A stretch of DNA of 64,000 nt from Henckelia pumila (GCF_033568475.1 NC_133123.1:20880622-20944621), one strand, 5' to 3'. Shown: positions 21,132 through 31,825, counted from the stretch's first letter. Made by a program: numbers and translations. Notes: a model not told the origin generated them from the sequence alone.

Positions 21132-22402
21132 TGTTAGAACCTAATGGGGAGGATTTAGGTTCTATTGGCAACTTTAGCAATTTAAAGCGATTATGCAAGT
21201 ATGCAAGCGGAAGACTTAAGCAATCAAATAATAAGTGCGATAAATAAATGCGTAATGTAAATAAAGCAGTAAAAGGGATAAGAGATGTTTATGGAAGTTC
21301 GATGATAAATCGTCTACGTCTCCCCTTCTTGGTTAAGTCGATTAACCAAGGATCCACTAGCACTTCGAACGTCTTGGTCTTGATGGCTCCAAGGATAGCC
21401 TTACAACTTGACACGATCACCGCACCGATACAACTCAACACTCTTGGCCTTAAGGGCTCTAAGGATAGCCTCAACACTCGTAAAATATACTTGGCTTCAC
21501 ACACAAGTGTTTACAAAACCGAGCAACCAACTCACAAACAAACAACCCTCGATTTTACAACCCCTTATACAACTCGATATGTGAATATATTTTGAACACT
21601 CAAAAGGGGCTACAAATTGCTCAACAAATGGCTTGAATAATGCTTGAGAGGATTAAGAGACTTGAAGATGTTGGGATGTGTTGAATGGCCTCGGAATGCC
21701 TCCTTTTATAGCTGAAAATTTGGCATCGATCGGAACTTCCGATCCCTGCATCGGAGCTTCCGAAATTTGAATTCTGAGACACGCGGGTGTACTGGATCGG
21801 AACGTTCGATCCACTTCGGAGCTTTCGATCGGCGCAATAAATGTGTTGTCGAGCAAAAGTCTTCCGGACAAGATTATCAGGCGGCCGTTCAAGATCGGAA
21901 CGTCCGATCACGTTCGGTGCTTCCGATCTGCTTCACTTCATTGCCTCCGATCTGCTTCCGAACAATATAATATTCTTAGAAAATGATCGGACCTTCCGAT
22001 CATAGATCGGAGCTTCCGAACTTGTTCTTCGTAGCTTCCGTTCTTCATTCCGAACAATATAAAACTCCCTGAAATAGATCGGAGCTTCCGAACCCTGATC
22101 GGAGCTTCCGATCCACCCTTATCTTTCGAATACGCTTCTGATCATGATCGGAGGTTCCGATCTCCAATCGGAGCTTCCGATCCCGTAGCAGTATACTTCT
22201 TCGAATTTTGTTTCTGATCTTGAGTATGAATTTAGTCTTAATTCATCTTGAAAATTTTAACTCTGTAATAAGCTCAATGTAAAGATTAGTAACATTTTAA
22301 CCTAGTTTTGTTAATCATCAAAACATAAAGAAATAAGACTTGTTAATGCATTAAAAACATTAATCTCATAATTCAAGATTTATATGCGTTTAAGGCGTAA
22401 CA
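21132..22402 (-). repeat. 5' LTR of the Sirevirus element
   Basis: A 1,271-bp LTR; plus-strand edges are TGTTAGAACC and GGCGTAACA. Together with 12891-14163 it brackets the element. The palindrome array lies at 21727-22186. Own-strand promoter features are described separately. TSD ATCAA follows at 22403. Confidence 0.93.
21702..21711 (-). promoter_or_regulatory. TATA box of the Sirevirus 5' LTR
   Basis: Own strand reads CTATAAAAGG, a textbook plant TATA box, conserved in the other LTR at 13463-13472. On the own strand the palindrome array (22186 down to 21727) lies directly upstream of it, in the U3 enhancer position. Confidence 0.7.
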
Positions 22403-22988
22403 ATCAATAAAATCAAGTTGGAGAGCATTTCAACATCATTCGAGTGCAAAACGGGCAAGAGAGGGCGGCCATCAAGCGCCACAACGCCCAGACTAGCATC
22501 TAGGCGCCTGTTTTCGAAGCCTAGGTGCTGATATGCAGAAGAAAACTTTTTTATTGCTTATTTTTTAGTTCTATTTGACTTGGAAACTTGTTATTACTAT
22601 CTTTTAAGTATTATAAACATGTAAACTCAAAAATACATTTAGAGTATTGATTTATTATTGACTTCTATAAAAATTCTCTCTAGAATTTATTGAAGTTTTT
22701 GCTTTGTTTAAAATCAAACTTATCAAAGTTCATACTTTGTCGCGTTTGTCTATTTATTATATATCATTGTGGATTGTCAAAGACTAGTTTCTTTGAAGGT
22801 TCCTTTGATTTCAATTGTTTATATCGTGATTATTTGTTACTAGTTTTCTTAAACTATAGGTGAATTTCACAAACTTGTTAATTGTTTCTAAGATCGGAAA
22901 AAACACTTGGATCTTTTGTTTTCTGAATCGAGGGCACGATTACATCAAAATTCGTGTTTGTTTTTCATGTCCAACAAGATTCATATCA
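22403..22988 (+). repeat. Old gypsy 3' end: pol tail and LTR part
   Basis: Continuation of the element split at 12890/22403. A GC-rich 'aagcgccacaacgccc...taggcgcctg' patch at 22462-22530 is followed by AT-rich LTR-like sequence. The LTR-like part contains 'atactttgtcgcgtttgtc' and 'taggtgaatttcac', and ends near 'acaagattcatatca' (about 22988). From general knowledge of plant gypsy LTRs this resembles the R/U5 end. Edges are approximate because the 5' partner is absent. Confidence 0.5.
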
Positions 22989-23226
22989 GATAACTCCTGA
23001 GAGGCAACTTCTCTATCCTCTTTGTTTTCAGTTAGAGGTTCAATCATCATTTTGTATTTGGGACTTGGGTAGGATAATTGTTACTCTTCTACAATCCCTT
23101 TCAAATAATTCTATTTTAAAATATTTGATTTATACCGTTAATCGCATCTACAAATTTTGTACAACAACAAATGTTCAATTTGATATCAAATTCAATATAA
23201 TATGTTTAATTCTCCTAAATTGCAGA
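22989..23226. other. Unassigned AT-rich DNA
   Basis: I see no gene, repeat or element end here. The one plus frame at 22954-23229 has no recognisable domain and composition like its surroundings. Confidence 0.5.
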
Positions 23227-23709
23227 TAGGAATGTAAACAAATCGAATTGTTTGTGATCTACTTAGAGATCTGTTCGATAAAAATTTCGTTTAAATTCGT
23301 TTGTTAAGCTTATCGAGCTGAGATCGAGCTTGATTTCGAGCTAGAAAATTTTACCGAGTCAAACTTGAGTTTAAGAATATTCGGCTCGTGAGCTCACGAA
23401 CATGTTCGTTATAGGCTCGCAAACTCAAGATCGACTCGTTTAAGTGGCTTGCAAGCTCGCTCGTATTTGTGTTGCAAGATATTTATTAATGGATTTAATG
23501 GTGATGTTATTTTTATTTATTCTTCGAATGAGCTCAAATACAATATAGACTCGAGCTCAGTCGTATGCTTAACGAGCTCTCTTAACTAGTTTTCGATCTT
23601 TCTTAACGAGCCTAAAAATGAGCTCGCTTGACGAGTCGAGCTCGAGTGAGGCTCGTTAAGTATGATAAAGAAGCTTGATATTATTCTGCTCAACTCATTT
23701 ACATCCATA
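23227..23709. mobile_element. hAT-like MITE with imperfect ends
   Basis: A 483-bp element whose ends TAGGAATGTAAACAAATCGA and (reverse complement) TATGGATGTAAATGAGTTGA form imperfect terminal inverted repeats. The interior is rich in GAGCTCG/CTCGAG-type inverted words. Flanking 8-mers ATTGCAGA and ATTTTAGA agree at six of eight positions, as for an old hAT 8-bp TSD. The ends also resemble the fresher MITEs at 30653 and 45977. No transposase. Confidence 0.6.
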
Positions 23710-23734
23710 ATTTTAGATAGACTAATTATTGCGA

Positions 23735-24200
23735 GTGAGATTGTTGAGAAGCAATATTATTATTGATCAAAGAACCATCGAATCTGATGATATGATAAAA
23801 ATCCTATCATATCTTTATTTATATTTTAGAGATATATCATAATATTGAATGGATATGCATAAATCTATATGTGTTATACATTAGAATTCTACGGGGACTC
23901 AGACTCTCTTTCTATAAATAAGGGTTCTCTAACCCTTATTCAGACAGGTTGTATTTTTTTTACATAACGTCTCTCATTCTTTTCTTACCTCTCCCATCTA
24001 TTTCTTTTACATGTTTTTCTCATATTTTCCATCTATTGCAATTTTCATACATTTTCTATTGAATCCAATTCTGACTTGAGCGTCGGAGTGGCTTCGCCTT
24101 CGGGCGAGCCAACACAGAAATATTTTGGGATCATTCGGCTCGGTTCATTAAAGAAATTGGTTCGTGATAACTGGTTCAAGGTAATTTACTTGATGCGGAA
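23735..24200 (+). repeat. LTR-like remnant with TATA box
   Basis: Non-coding. A TATA box 'ctataaata' (23912-23920) is followed by a short inverted word pair 'agggttctctaaccct' and a pyrimidine-rich leader. Then comes 'ctgacttgagcgtcggagtg' and a GC-rich 'gccttcgggcgagcc' near 24110. This order is common in gypsy LTRs (U3-R-U5). No second copy or primer site is present, so it may be a solo LTR. Edges are uncertain. Confidence 0.45.
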
Positions 24201-24527
24201 ATTTTTGAACACATCAGAATCGTAGAGTTTAAGTTGTACGATAAAAATAAAAAATATATATTTGTACTGTTACTATGAACTATATTTTTTTATAGCGACA
24301 AACGCTTAAATGTACATTTTTATATAATATATTAAAAAAATTAGACGTGAGATTGGACTAATTTAAGTTTTTAAAAAGAAATAATAACGATTTCATACTA
24401 TGTAATATTATTTCCATTTATCAGGCGGAGTTTCCAATATATTCAAATATCAAGATTGTTTTTTTTCTTTTTAATATCTTTTCAAAACAACTCAATGTCT
24501 TTATATTTAATTTCCAATAGTACATAT
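24201..24527. other. AT-rich DNA, nothing recognised
   Basis: No open frame, repeat or element edge was recognised in this stretch. Confidence 0.5.
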
Positions 24528-24564
24528 TTCTTTTCTTTTTCTTTTTCTTTTTCTTTTTCTTTTT
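24528..24564. repeat. Microsatellite (CTTTTT)n
   Basis: About six copies of a C plus T-run hexamer. The minus-strand Lys/Glu-rich frame through it is an artefact. Confidence 0.9.
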
Positions 24565-24586
24565 GAAGGGAAATTAGTACATATTT

Positions 24587-24806
24587 CCGTATGTTTGTGC
24601 ATGGTGCCTCACGTAGGATCACTTTCTTCGCAATATATTTTTTCCTAAAAAAATCTAGATTTGTCACATAAAATGGCCACTGAAATATATGGTTACCGTA
24701 TGTTTGTGCATGGTGCCTCACGTGGGATCACTTTCTTCGCAATATATTTTTTTTTCCTAAAAAAACTAGATTTGTCACATAAAAGGGCCACTTAAATATA
24801 TGTAAC
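24587..24806. repeat. Two-copy tandem repeat, 110-bp unit
   Basis: 'ccgtatgtttgtgcatggtg' starts both copies (24587 and 24697). The copies agree closely through 'tttgtcacataaaa.ggccact' with small T-run differences. No gene. Confidence 0.9.
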
Positions 24807-25069
24807 CAATGCGTGACCGAACTCACATCCACTCGATAGAAATCTGAATGCGAAATCTAATAGCTTCACACAAATTAATTTTAATTTTTAATTATAAAAT
24901 TAGGATTTTTTTGTCCTTTTCTTGGAATAACGAACTTAATTTATAGCTAGATTGCCAACAAATTCTTGCTAGTAAAATGACATCCTTATAAAGGAAAGTT
25001 CAAATGTACGTCCTAAAAACATAAAAGATATTAGATTTTAATAATGAAAATGAATTTCTCAATTTGTTG

Positions 25070-25400
25070 TGTAGGACCGAGAGCTTGTCACACAACAGCC
25101 CAAACGACCTGGTTCGATTGTTCTAACAGAGACAATTATTGCACTCGAACAATCTCTCTCAATAATTGTACTCCTTGCAATCAATAAGAATCGAACACAT
25201 GATCTTGTCTCTGATACCAACTGTAGGACCAAGCGTGTCGTTTTACCAAAGTTATAGCTTGTGATAATGGTACAGCTCAAATCTTTTAAACCGAGCAACA
25301 GCCCAAACGTCATGGTTCGGTCGGTCAACCAGCATGGACAACATGTTGTTCGTCCCAGGTGGATTGCATCCTTCGAACACATCTTAAATCACTCCTAGGA
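25070..25400 (-). mobile_element. TRIM-like element, minus strand
   Basis: Two related copies of TGTAGGACC.. begin at 25070 and 25222, and both continue to a '..caacagcccaaacg.c.tggttcg' block. Between them the own strand reads TTGGTATCAGAG (25220-25209), a Met-tRNA primer site placed as expected just inside the right repeat. No coding sequence lies between them, so this is a miniature terminal-repeat retrotransposon or a deleted LTR element. The left repeat looks shortened. The right edge is uncertain (about 25390-25400) and no TSD was established. Confidence 0.55.
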
Positions 25401-25710
25401 TCAGTATTTATCCTTTAATGCAAGCCCGAACACCCCGATCAAATTGGGTTCTCGAACAGCCCCTAACTTTCCCGAAAAATCTTCTCATGACACTTCAACT
25501 TAAACTACTCTTTTCCTACTCGAATCTTATCCGAATTAAGCCCAATTTGAACCGACACGACCCCAACGTCACACAATCAGAAAAGTCAGGGTACCCATGT
25601 CCAGACCTCAAAAGTATCATGACCAGGATGATCAAAGATACGCCAAACAAATTTATCACCGTCAATAACTCGAATGAACGATATTATGCTACATAAGATG
25701 GTTTTCACCC

Positions 25711-25746
<36 letters not shown>

Positions 25747-26189
25747 CAAAACCATTATAATTTTGATGTTGATCGCTCCCAGGTTCCAAAAATTGAGGTT
25801 TATCAATGTCATGGAGGCCAGAGTAACACGAGAAGCAGTATAAACAAAATACACAAATATACTCGATTACGGATTATGCTTTCGACCAAGAAAGAACGAA
25901 TTCTGCTTAATATGAATTGTACCCCCTTTTTTTTGTGTGAAGTAGCAGGGAAAATGCAAAATTGATCTGTAACTTGACCTATAGATTACGTTTTTTGTTC
26001 TGAAATTGGTCAAAATTTGGTCTTGGTGTAATAGTTTATTTTATGCATTTTTAATCTTCTTTTATTGGAATACTAACATAACACTAGATAAGTTAGCAAT
26101 ATGTCCGATGTCGCCCTCTACCAACACTTTTTTGGACTAGCCTGTCACAAAGAGTTTGCCCAGTGTGGTTTACCTGACTAGCATAGTTT
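25401..26189. other. Gene-free stretch with an (AT)n run
   Basis: An (AT)n microsatellite spans about 25714-25743. The rest holds no convincing frame. The 92-residue plus frame at 25418-25696 shows no motif I recognise and I do not call it a gene. Confidence 0.5.
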
Positions 26190-26270
26190 GCAGGCTATTG
26201 CGTTAGTCCGTAGGTTTACCCAGAGCGCACCGAAAGATAGCGGCTGCGGATTTTCACGTCACAAAAAATA
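26190..26270 (+). mobile_element. SINE 3' part, copy 1
   Basis: A 'ggtttacccagagcgcacc' then 'gatagcggctgcgg' block ends in 'cacgtcacaaaaaa'. The same block ends two other copies at 30233 and 31826. An A-rich tail, same orientation and no coding capacity point to a SINE. The tRNA-like head is not clear, so the copies look 5'-truncated. Confidence 0.6.
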
Positions 26271-27258
26271 TATATATATGTCCGATGTCATTTAGTGAGG
26301 ATCAGCACCGTACCTAGCTAGCTACAATATTCAAAATCATGTTAGCATTCTGAAAAAAATATATATATATATAATTGACTAAAACTGCATAAAAAACCAA
26401 GTTATTGGATGAACTGAATCCAATTTTTGACTAATTGGATTATCACTTGCCGCGAACTGTGTTTTGTTTTTGTTTTTGTTTTTGCTTGAGATAAAATACT
26501 AGATGAAGAGTTTTCCCACAAAATTAATTTAACATTTATTTCATAACCATATGAATACGAACAAAACATTAAAGTGCCTTAATGCATATGGGTTCAAATT
26601 CTCATTCACAACAAAATGTTAAAGAACATGTTACAATCAAGATTTCATGATAATGTAATATAACATGCGTGATAGTGGTACATATTATTAGTGCATGTCA
26701 ATGTAAATATGCAATTCGGTTATATCAATGCCCCAAAGTACATGGTGCGATATTTAGTGGCACGCACTCTCTAATATTAATTGATCGTTTATTCTTTTAT
26801 GGGTTTTTTTTTGGAAGGACAATCTTTAATATTTTCATTATTGAAGGAAAATGACATTTTTGGCTGGGGACCTCGATTAATCTTACAACTTAATTCCACG
26901 TACATTTGGATAAGTAAGGAGCTACTATTCATTTTGGTTTTTCAAAAGAGCAATACAATACCTTTTCTTTTAGTGGTGAATAATTTATGCATTCATTTTT
27001 AGTATTTGTTATGAGAAAATAGTAAAAATGTGTGTTACATTTGATTTTAAATCCCCCAGTTCGTTCAAATTAAATGATGTGTTAGTACAATAATTTGACG
27101 GATATTTCGTCATCTTTCACAGGAGTTGATAGGATAGGTTTGGAATTGTTTAAAAGATGTTCAATGGTTGGTTTAACAACGGATGAAACTATTCTCGATC
27201 CTAATCAGTTGACTAACTTTATATGAAAGTGCCGAGACATGAGCTGACACAACTAATA
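26271..27258. other. AT-rich DNA without recognised genes
   Basis: Contains an (AT)n run near 26358-26371 and a (GTTTTT)n run near 26463-26484. Small frames at 26669-27002 show no domain. No element edge was identified before the LTR at 27259. Confidence 0.5.
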
Positions 27259-27471
27259 TGTTAGGATCGGGAATTTGTTAAGAGAGGTGAAAAAACATTT
27301 TAAATTTTTTTTTAAAACACTGCCAAATAATGTGACTGATATTGATAGAGTTAGCTATACAAGACCAAATTTATCAACACTTAAAAACGATCAAACCACA
27401 AATAGTGCGAAAAATGATCCCATAGATTTTGGGAAACTTTATACTTAAATAAAGCAAGGCGATAAAGTTGT

Positions 27472-27936
27472 TAGGGGTAAGAAAAATATCGAATTTTTGG
27501 TATATCGAAATTACCGTATCAAAAAAATACCGAATTTTCGACATACTGAATATTTCGGTATAGTACGGTAATTAATGATGCCGAATTTGTCGGTACAATA
27601 ACGGTATGGATTTTGAAAATTTTGTTATATACCTAAATACCGAAATAATATATTAAAAATTTAAAATAAATATTATTAAACAATAAATTTAAAAAATATC
27701 ATGTTTTTTTTGTATAAAACGGCATATACCGTTGTCGTACCGAAATCTCGGTATACCATAAATTTTCGATATGATCAGTATGCTAGTTATATGTACCAAA
27801 AATTTTGGTAGACCGTAAATCGGTGTGCCGAAAGTTTCGGTATAGTATCGATATAACATTTTTTTATACCATAATTTTCGATACGGTATATGATATGTGC
27901 TAAAAATATATGATATTGTATGGTATACCACTCTTA
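27472..27936. mobile_element. MITE-like insert rich in CGGTAT/ATACCG words
   Basis: The block begins near TAGGGGTAAG and ends near ACCACTCTTA. It interrupts copia LTR sequence and is packed with short inverted words such as TTTCGGTAT and ATACCGAAA. The terminal repeats match only partly and no clear TSD is seen, so edges and superfamily are open. Confidence 0.4.
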
Positions 27937-28901
27937 AATGCAATAAACTTCTACGTGTCCACTTCTTCTACTTAAGAAGTAATGCACTAGAAGAGTTTGG
28001 TTTTATAACATTTTGAAACAACCCGCTTCAGGCTTAAGACTTAAGCACCGCCTAATGCGAAACTCCTAGTTAATGAATATTACAACTGGTTATGAGATCT
28101 CATAACCAGTACAATACAACTGAACATGTTAAAGAATGAATCCTCATATTCAAACTATTCAAACTATCAAACAATTCCCCAAACAGTCTTGACAAAAACG
28201 GTTGAGAGATTTATACAAACCCTGGATGATCCTTGACAATCTGATAAATAATCTTTGATGTGAGGACTTGTTTGAGCAGTAGTAGATATGATGCTTTAGA
28301 GTACTGCTAAAAAATTCTTGGAGGATGCAAGCTTGAAAAATTGCTTCGTAAGAGTGAAACCTCTTGTATAGCTCTTCTTGCCATCTCCTCTATCATAGTG
28401 CCATTTGCATTTCTTGTTTAACGTTCGATCGTAGCTCATAAATGCAAAGGCACTGCTATTGACTATTTTCGTCCTTTCTTGATTCATATATTACACTTCA
28501 ATATGTGCAGTTTGGAATTTTCCAAATGCGGAAATAAATGTCGCTGAAACAAAAAGTAACTAGCACTAAGCTATGTTTTTTTAGGAAAAAATTCTGATTT
28601 TTTGAAATCTTGTTTGTTGTGCATGACCAGTCAGTCAAATTTTCTGATAAAGTAGGCCGGATCCTTATAAGATTTTATGGCTTGTATCTCAAGATATCAT
28701 TACTCAACTGTTTTATAAATATATGATTTGAAAGAGTAAACGGTTGAGTGGTCCTAACTCCTAAGCCACAAACTTGTAAGAGCGAGCGGTCGAGTAGATC
28801 AAATATGTTGCGAAAGAGTGAGCGATTGGATAGCTTTGCATCTTGAGACTGCTGAATGACTTCTTCTAAATCTTCAACATAACGGTCGATTATATGTCTA
28901 C

Positions 28902-29300
28902 TGTTGGTGTGTTAAGTTTGTTCCACATCGGTTGGGTAAATAGCCTGAGACTTTAATATATACAGACAAGGGCAAAACTCCCCTCTTGAGCTAGCTTTTG
29001 GGGTGAGTTAGATCCAAGTCTCGTTTTTTAATATGATATCAGAGGTCAGGTTCCAACCCTGGACTAGGTTCCACCATTATATGTTGGACTGCCCATAATT
29101 CGGTTCACCCATCCCATATTTGGGTCATCCGTTAATATCTCCACTCTCCAATCATTTTATTCTTGGGCATGAGACGTGTGTTAAGTTTGTCTCACATCGG
29201 TTGGGTAAATTGTCTGGTAAATTAATATATATACAAGGACAAACCTCTCCTCTTGAACTAGATTTTGGGGTTAGTTAGATCCAAAGCACGTTTTTTAATA
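28902..29300 (+). mobile_element. TRIM retrotransposon, complete
   Basis: A 399-bp element with terminal direct repeats of about 131 bp (28902-29033 and 29170-29300). They share 'cacatcggttgggtaaat' and 'ttttggggt.agttagatcc'. The primer site TGATATCAGAGG (29034-29045) directly follows the first repeat. A perfect TSD TCTAC (28897-28901 and 29301-29305) brackets it. The interior has no coding capacity. This is the TRIM architecture, and the repeat text matches TRIM families common in dicots. It depends on proteins of other LTR elements. Confidence 0.85.
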
Positions 29301-29469
29301 TCTACATGCAAAGAGAGGTTGTATAATAATTCATTGTTTGTTATCAACAAACTAAATCTAACATAATATTTTGGTAAAACATAAAAAAAGTATGAAACAA
29401 GTCTAGCCTAATTATTTTCTACAATTATGAAATTATCTTTATTTAATATAAACCAAATTAATTTTAAAA

Positions 29470-29510
29470 AAAAGATGTACAAGTACGCAACGCGTGTGTC
29501 GGAATACTAG
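29470..29510 (+). mobile_element. Helitron-like 3' end
   Basis: 'aagtacgcaacgcgtg' forms a small hairpin (ACGC/GCGT). It is followed within 20 bases by the terminal CTAG (29507-29510) and a flanking T. The layout matches the fuller Helitron-like copy that ends at 31344. No matching 5' end was found. Confidence 0.5.
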
Positions 29511-30232
29511 TGTTTATAAAGGGAGAAAAAGGAATATTTATAGCATCATTAATTATCATAAATTACCTCAAACGAACCTAAAAACATAGAGTAAAATTTA
29601 ATTTGGTATACGAACTATTGATTAAATGTCAAATTGGTACACGAACTTTTGTTAATGGCTTAATTGGTATATGTCCGCCGGATTCCAGTCAATTTTCGGT
29701 GACATTTATGTAGAATGTCCAATTTGCCCTTTATTACAAAAAATGCATATTTTATTTTTGATTTTAATTAGATATATTTGTATATTATATTTTATACGTA
29801 AAAATTGATTTGATTAAAATTTTATTTGTACATAATATTTATTATATTAGATATATTATATATTTCAACGAAAAAGATTAGATAAATTATATTAAAGCAT
29901 ACAATATCTAAATAATTGTAAATAAATAAATTGATACCATAGAAAATAAATAAATATTTTTTAGCTAAAATTCTAATTTTTTTATACATAATTTTCTCGA
30001 TAACATTTTGAAAAATAAATTGAATAAATAGTGATTGTGATAAAATATTTTTTAATATTTTAACTATGTAAAAATTTATTGAATATATATTTTAATAAAA
30101 ATATTATGTTAGTTCTAATAAAATTAATTTTAATTTTCAAATCATATTTATAAGAAAAATTTATCGAAACACCAATTAAACTTCGCTATAACGTGCCACA
30201 TTTTTTTTAATCAATGAATAAAAAATTGAATT
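29511..30232. other. AT-rich DNA, nothing recognised
   Basis: A pair of similar lines ('tttggtatacgaact', 'attggtacacgaactttt') near 29600-29655 suggests an old repeat, but no partner end was found. No gene. Confidence 0.45.
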
Positions 30233-30312
30233 ACGTTAGTTCGAGGATTTACCCAGTGCGCACCAAAAGGACTATGGCTGAGGGTTTCCACGTCATAAAA
30301 AAATAAAAAAAA
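30233..30312 (+). mobile_element. SINE 3' part, copy 2
   Basis: 'gttcgaggatttacccagtg' followed by 'cgcaccaaaag' and 'ccacgtcataaaaaaataaa'. It is related to the copies at 26190 and 31826. The 'gttcgag' upstream could be a remnant of a pol III B box. The tail is A-rich. Confidence 0.6.
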
Positions 30313-30417
30313 CAAATAAAAAATTGAAAATTGAAAATTTATTTAAACACAATAAGAGAACATGACTAATAAAAAATTTAAAGTTGTTCTCGGTTTTTAT
30401 TACGGACAAAAATGATG

Positions 30418-30600
30418 ACCGAAATTCGATACGGTGGTATGGCTTTGTTCTTTTTTTTTCCTCCTTTTTTTATGGTATGGATTTGGTTTTTTTTTTTTCC
30501 TTTTCTTTCCAATTTTACTATTTCATTTTTTCCCATTTTAATATTTCTTTTTTTCATTTTTTTAATGGCAAATTCTAAAAATTGCCAAAATGCTCCGGAT
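30418..30600. repeat. Duplicated T-rich segment, copy 1
   Basis: 'ggtggtatggctttgtt' and the following T-rich sequence recur at 31101-31262 within the Helitron-like element. The two frames 30384-30672 over it are T-run artefacts (Phe-rich). Confidence 0.75.
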
Positions 30601-30602
30601 CA

Positions 30603-31344
30603 TCTATACCTATATATTAAGAGGAGCATGCTAAACCGACATTCGTTATGGTTAGGGGTGCAAACGAAATGAACATGTTCGTGAACTTTATGAGCCCGCT
30701 CGATAAATATTTGATTTGTATTCGAGCTTATCAAAATCGAGCCGAATTCGAACATGTTCGAACTTTTTTTTGAACCGAACTCGAGCCGAAATTACTATGT
30801 TTGATAGTTCGCGAATAGTTTGCGAACCTTAATATTTAATTAATATAATATAATTATATAATAAATATATATATTTCGAGCTTTTCAAACCATAATATTC
30901 GAGTAGTTCACGAATAGGTTCGAATATTTTGAACCGAACTCGAACTCGAACTTCATTCGAGCCGAGCTCGAGCCCAAATATTTGAAATTATCGAACTTTG
31001 AATCGAGCTCGAACTCGAATATACTTTTATCGAGCCGAATTCGAGCTTTAAAATTTTACCATTATTCGGCTCGATTCGGTTCGTTTGCACCCCTAGTTAT
31101 GGTGGTATGGCTTTGTTATTTTTTTTTCCTCCTTTTTTATGGTATGGCTTTTTTTTCCTGTTCTTTCCAATTTTACTATTTCATTTTTTTTTCCATTTTA
31201 CTATTTCATTTTTTTTCCTTTTTTTATAGTAAATTCTAAAAATTTCCAAAATTTCTCGGATAAATTTTTATAATTTAAGCTACACATTTTTTTCCAAAAT
31301 ATCAAATATTGTATAAGTACGCAAAGCGTGCACCGGTGCACTAG
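30603..31344 (+). mobile_element. Non-autonomous Helitron-like element
   Basis: Begins TCTATACC followed by 'tatatattaagaggag', a common plant Helitron 5' end. It ends in CTAG at 31341-31344 after a hairpin (ACGCAAAGCGT, 31319-31329) and a 14-bp palindrome GTGCACCGGTGCAC. It is flanked by A on the left and T on the right, as for Helitron insertion into AT. No Rep/helicase is present. It carries the hAT MITE at 30653-31095; without it the element is about 290 bp. Confidence 0.6.
30653..31095. mobile_element. hAT MITE, copy 1, perfect 8-bp TSD
   Basis: A 443-bp element with ends TAGGGGTGCAAACGAA and TTCGTTTGCACCCCTA as terminal inverted repeats. The identical 8-mer GTTATGGT lies on both sides (30645-30652 and 31096-31103). 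The interior is full of TTCGAGC/GCTCGAA words. TSD length and termini fit the hAT superfamily. There is no transposase. It is a close relative of 45977-46420. Confidence 0.9.
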
Positions 31345-31539
31345 TATATAATAAAGTTAACCCTATGGAAGATGTGTGCTGGTGAAGTCTACCATTTTTA
31401 TTCTTCATATTTTTCTATTTTCAACTGTCTTCTTCTCTCTCTAGTTTTGAATTAATCAACCGAATAATATGAACTATTAATTCTTAACATTTTTTCATTC
31501 AAATTAAATTAATTGTGAATGATTTCAGAATTACAATAA

Positions 31540-31575
<36 letters not shown>

Positions 31576-31825
31576 TATATATTTTTACCCTATTAATTAA
31601 GAGAAAGAACCAAATATTTAGCTAATTTGTTGTGAAGTTTTTTAAAAAAATTCAAAACTTACCCCCTCACACATTTGATTATGATTTATAATGTATCCAA
31701 TTTTTTTTTTATTAATTTAACTCTTCCAAAAATAAAAATGAAAAATCATCTTATTAAATCTCATGTTATATTTAATTTTGTAAACATCATAACTAACCTA
31801 ACTAAGAAACGAATATGTGCAATAC
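31345..31825. other. AT-rich DNA with an (AT)n run
   Basis: An (AT)n microsatellite covers about 31545-31573. No gene or element edge is recognised. Confidence 0.55.

Larger units (their letters stand above)
12891..22402 (-). mobile_element. Complete Sirevirus-type copia element
   Basis: A 9,512-bp minus-strand Ty1/copia element with two near-identical LTRs (12891-14163 and 21132-22402). It is flanked by the perfect 5-bp TSD ATCAA (12886-12890 and 22403-22407). Own order is LTR, Met-tRNA primer site, gag, protease, integrase, RT, RNase H, a polypurine tract, a palindrome-rich spacer, a third ORF, two more polypurine tracts, LTR. Gag size, the coiled coil after the zinc knuckle, the extra 3' ORF and multiple polypurine tracts all fit the Sirevirus lineage (SIRE/Maximus). 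The insertion looks recent because the LTRs differ at few sites, but pol holds three stops and a 92-bp rearrangement. Confidence 0.9.
27259..29363 (-). repeat. Copia solo LTR carrying nested elements
   Basis: Starts TGTTAGGATC at 27259 and ends ...AAATCTAACA at 29363, bracketed by the perfect 5-bp TSD TAATA (27254-27258 and 29364-29368). Internal blocks ('cttctacgtg.ccacttct...gcactagaagag', 'gaaactcctagt', 'aatgaatcctcatattcaaa') match the truncated copia LTR at 11593-12484. They also resemble the Sirevirus LTRs. No internal domain is present: a solo LTR formed by LTR-LTR recombination. It contains a MITE-like insert (27472-27936) and a TRIM (28902-29300). Orientation is inferred from its relatives. 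Confidence 0.75.

Noticed and set aside
24482..24721. 79-aa Lys/Glu-rich minus frame
   Set aside because: Product of the (CTTTTT)n microsatellite and a tandem repeat.
27472..27936. hAT assignment of the CGGTAT-rich insert
   Set aside because: Ends resemble TAGGGGT but terminal repeats do not pair well and no 8-bp TSD is seen, so superfamily was left open.
30384..30672. Phe-rich plus frames suggesting a membrane protein
   Set aside because: They come from T runs in a Helitron-like segment and are repeated with indels at 31101, so they are not conserved as protein.
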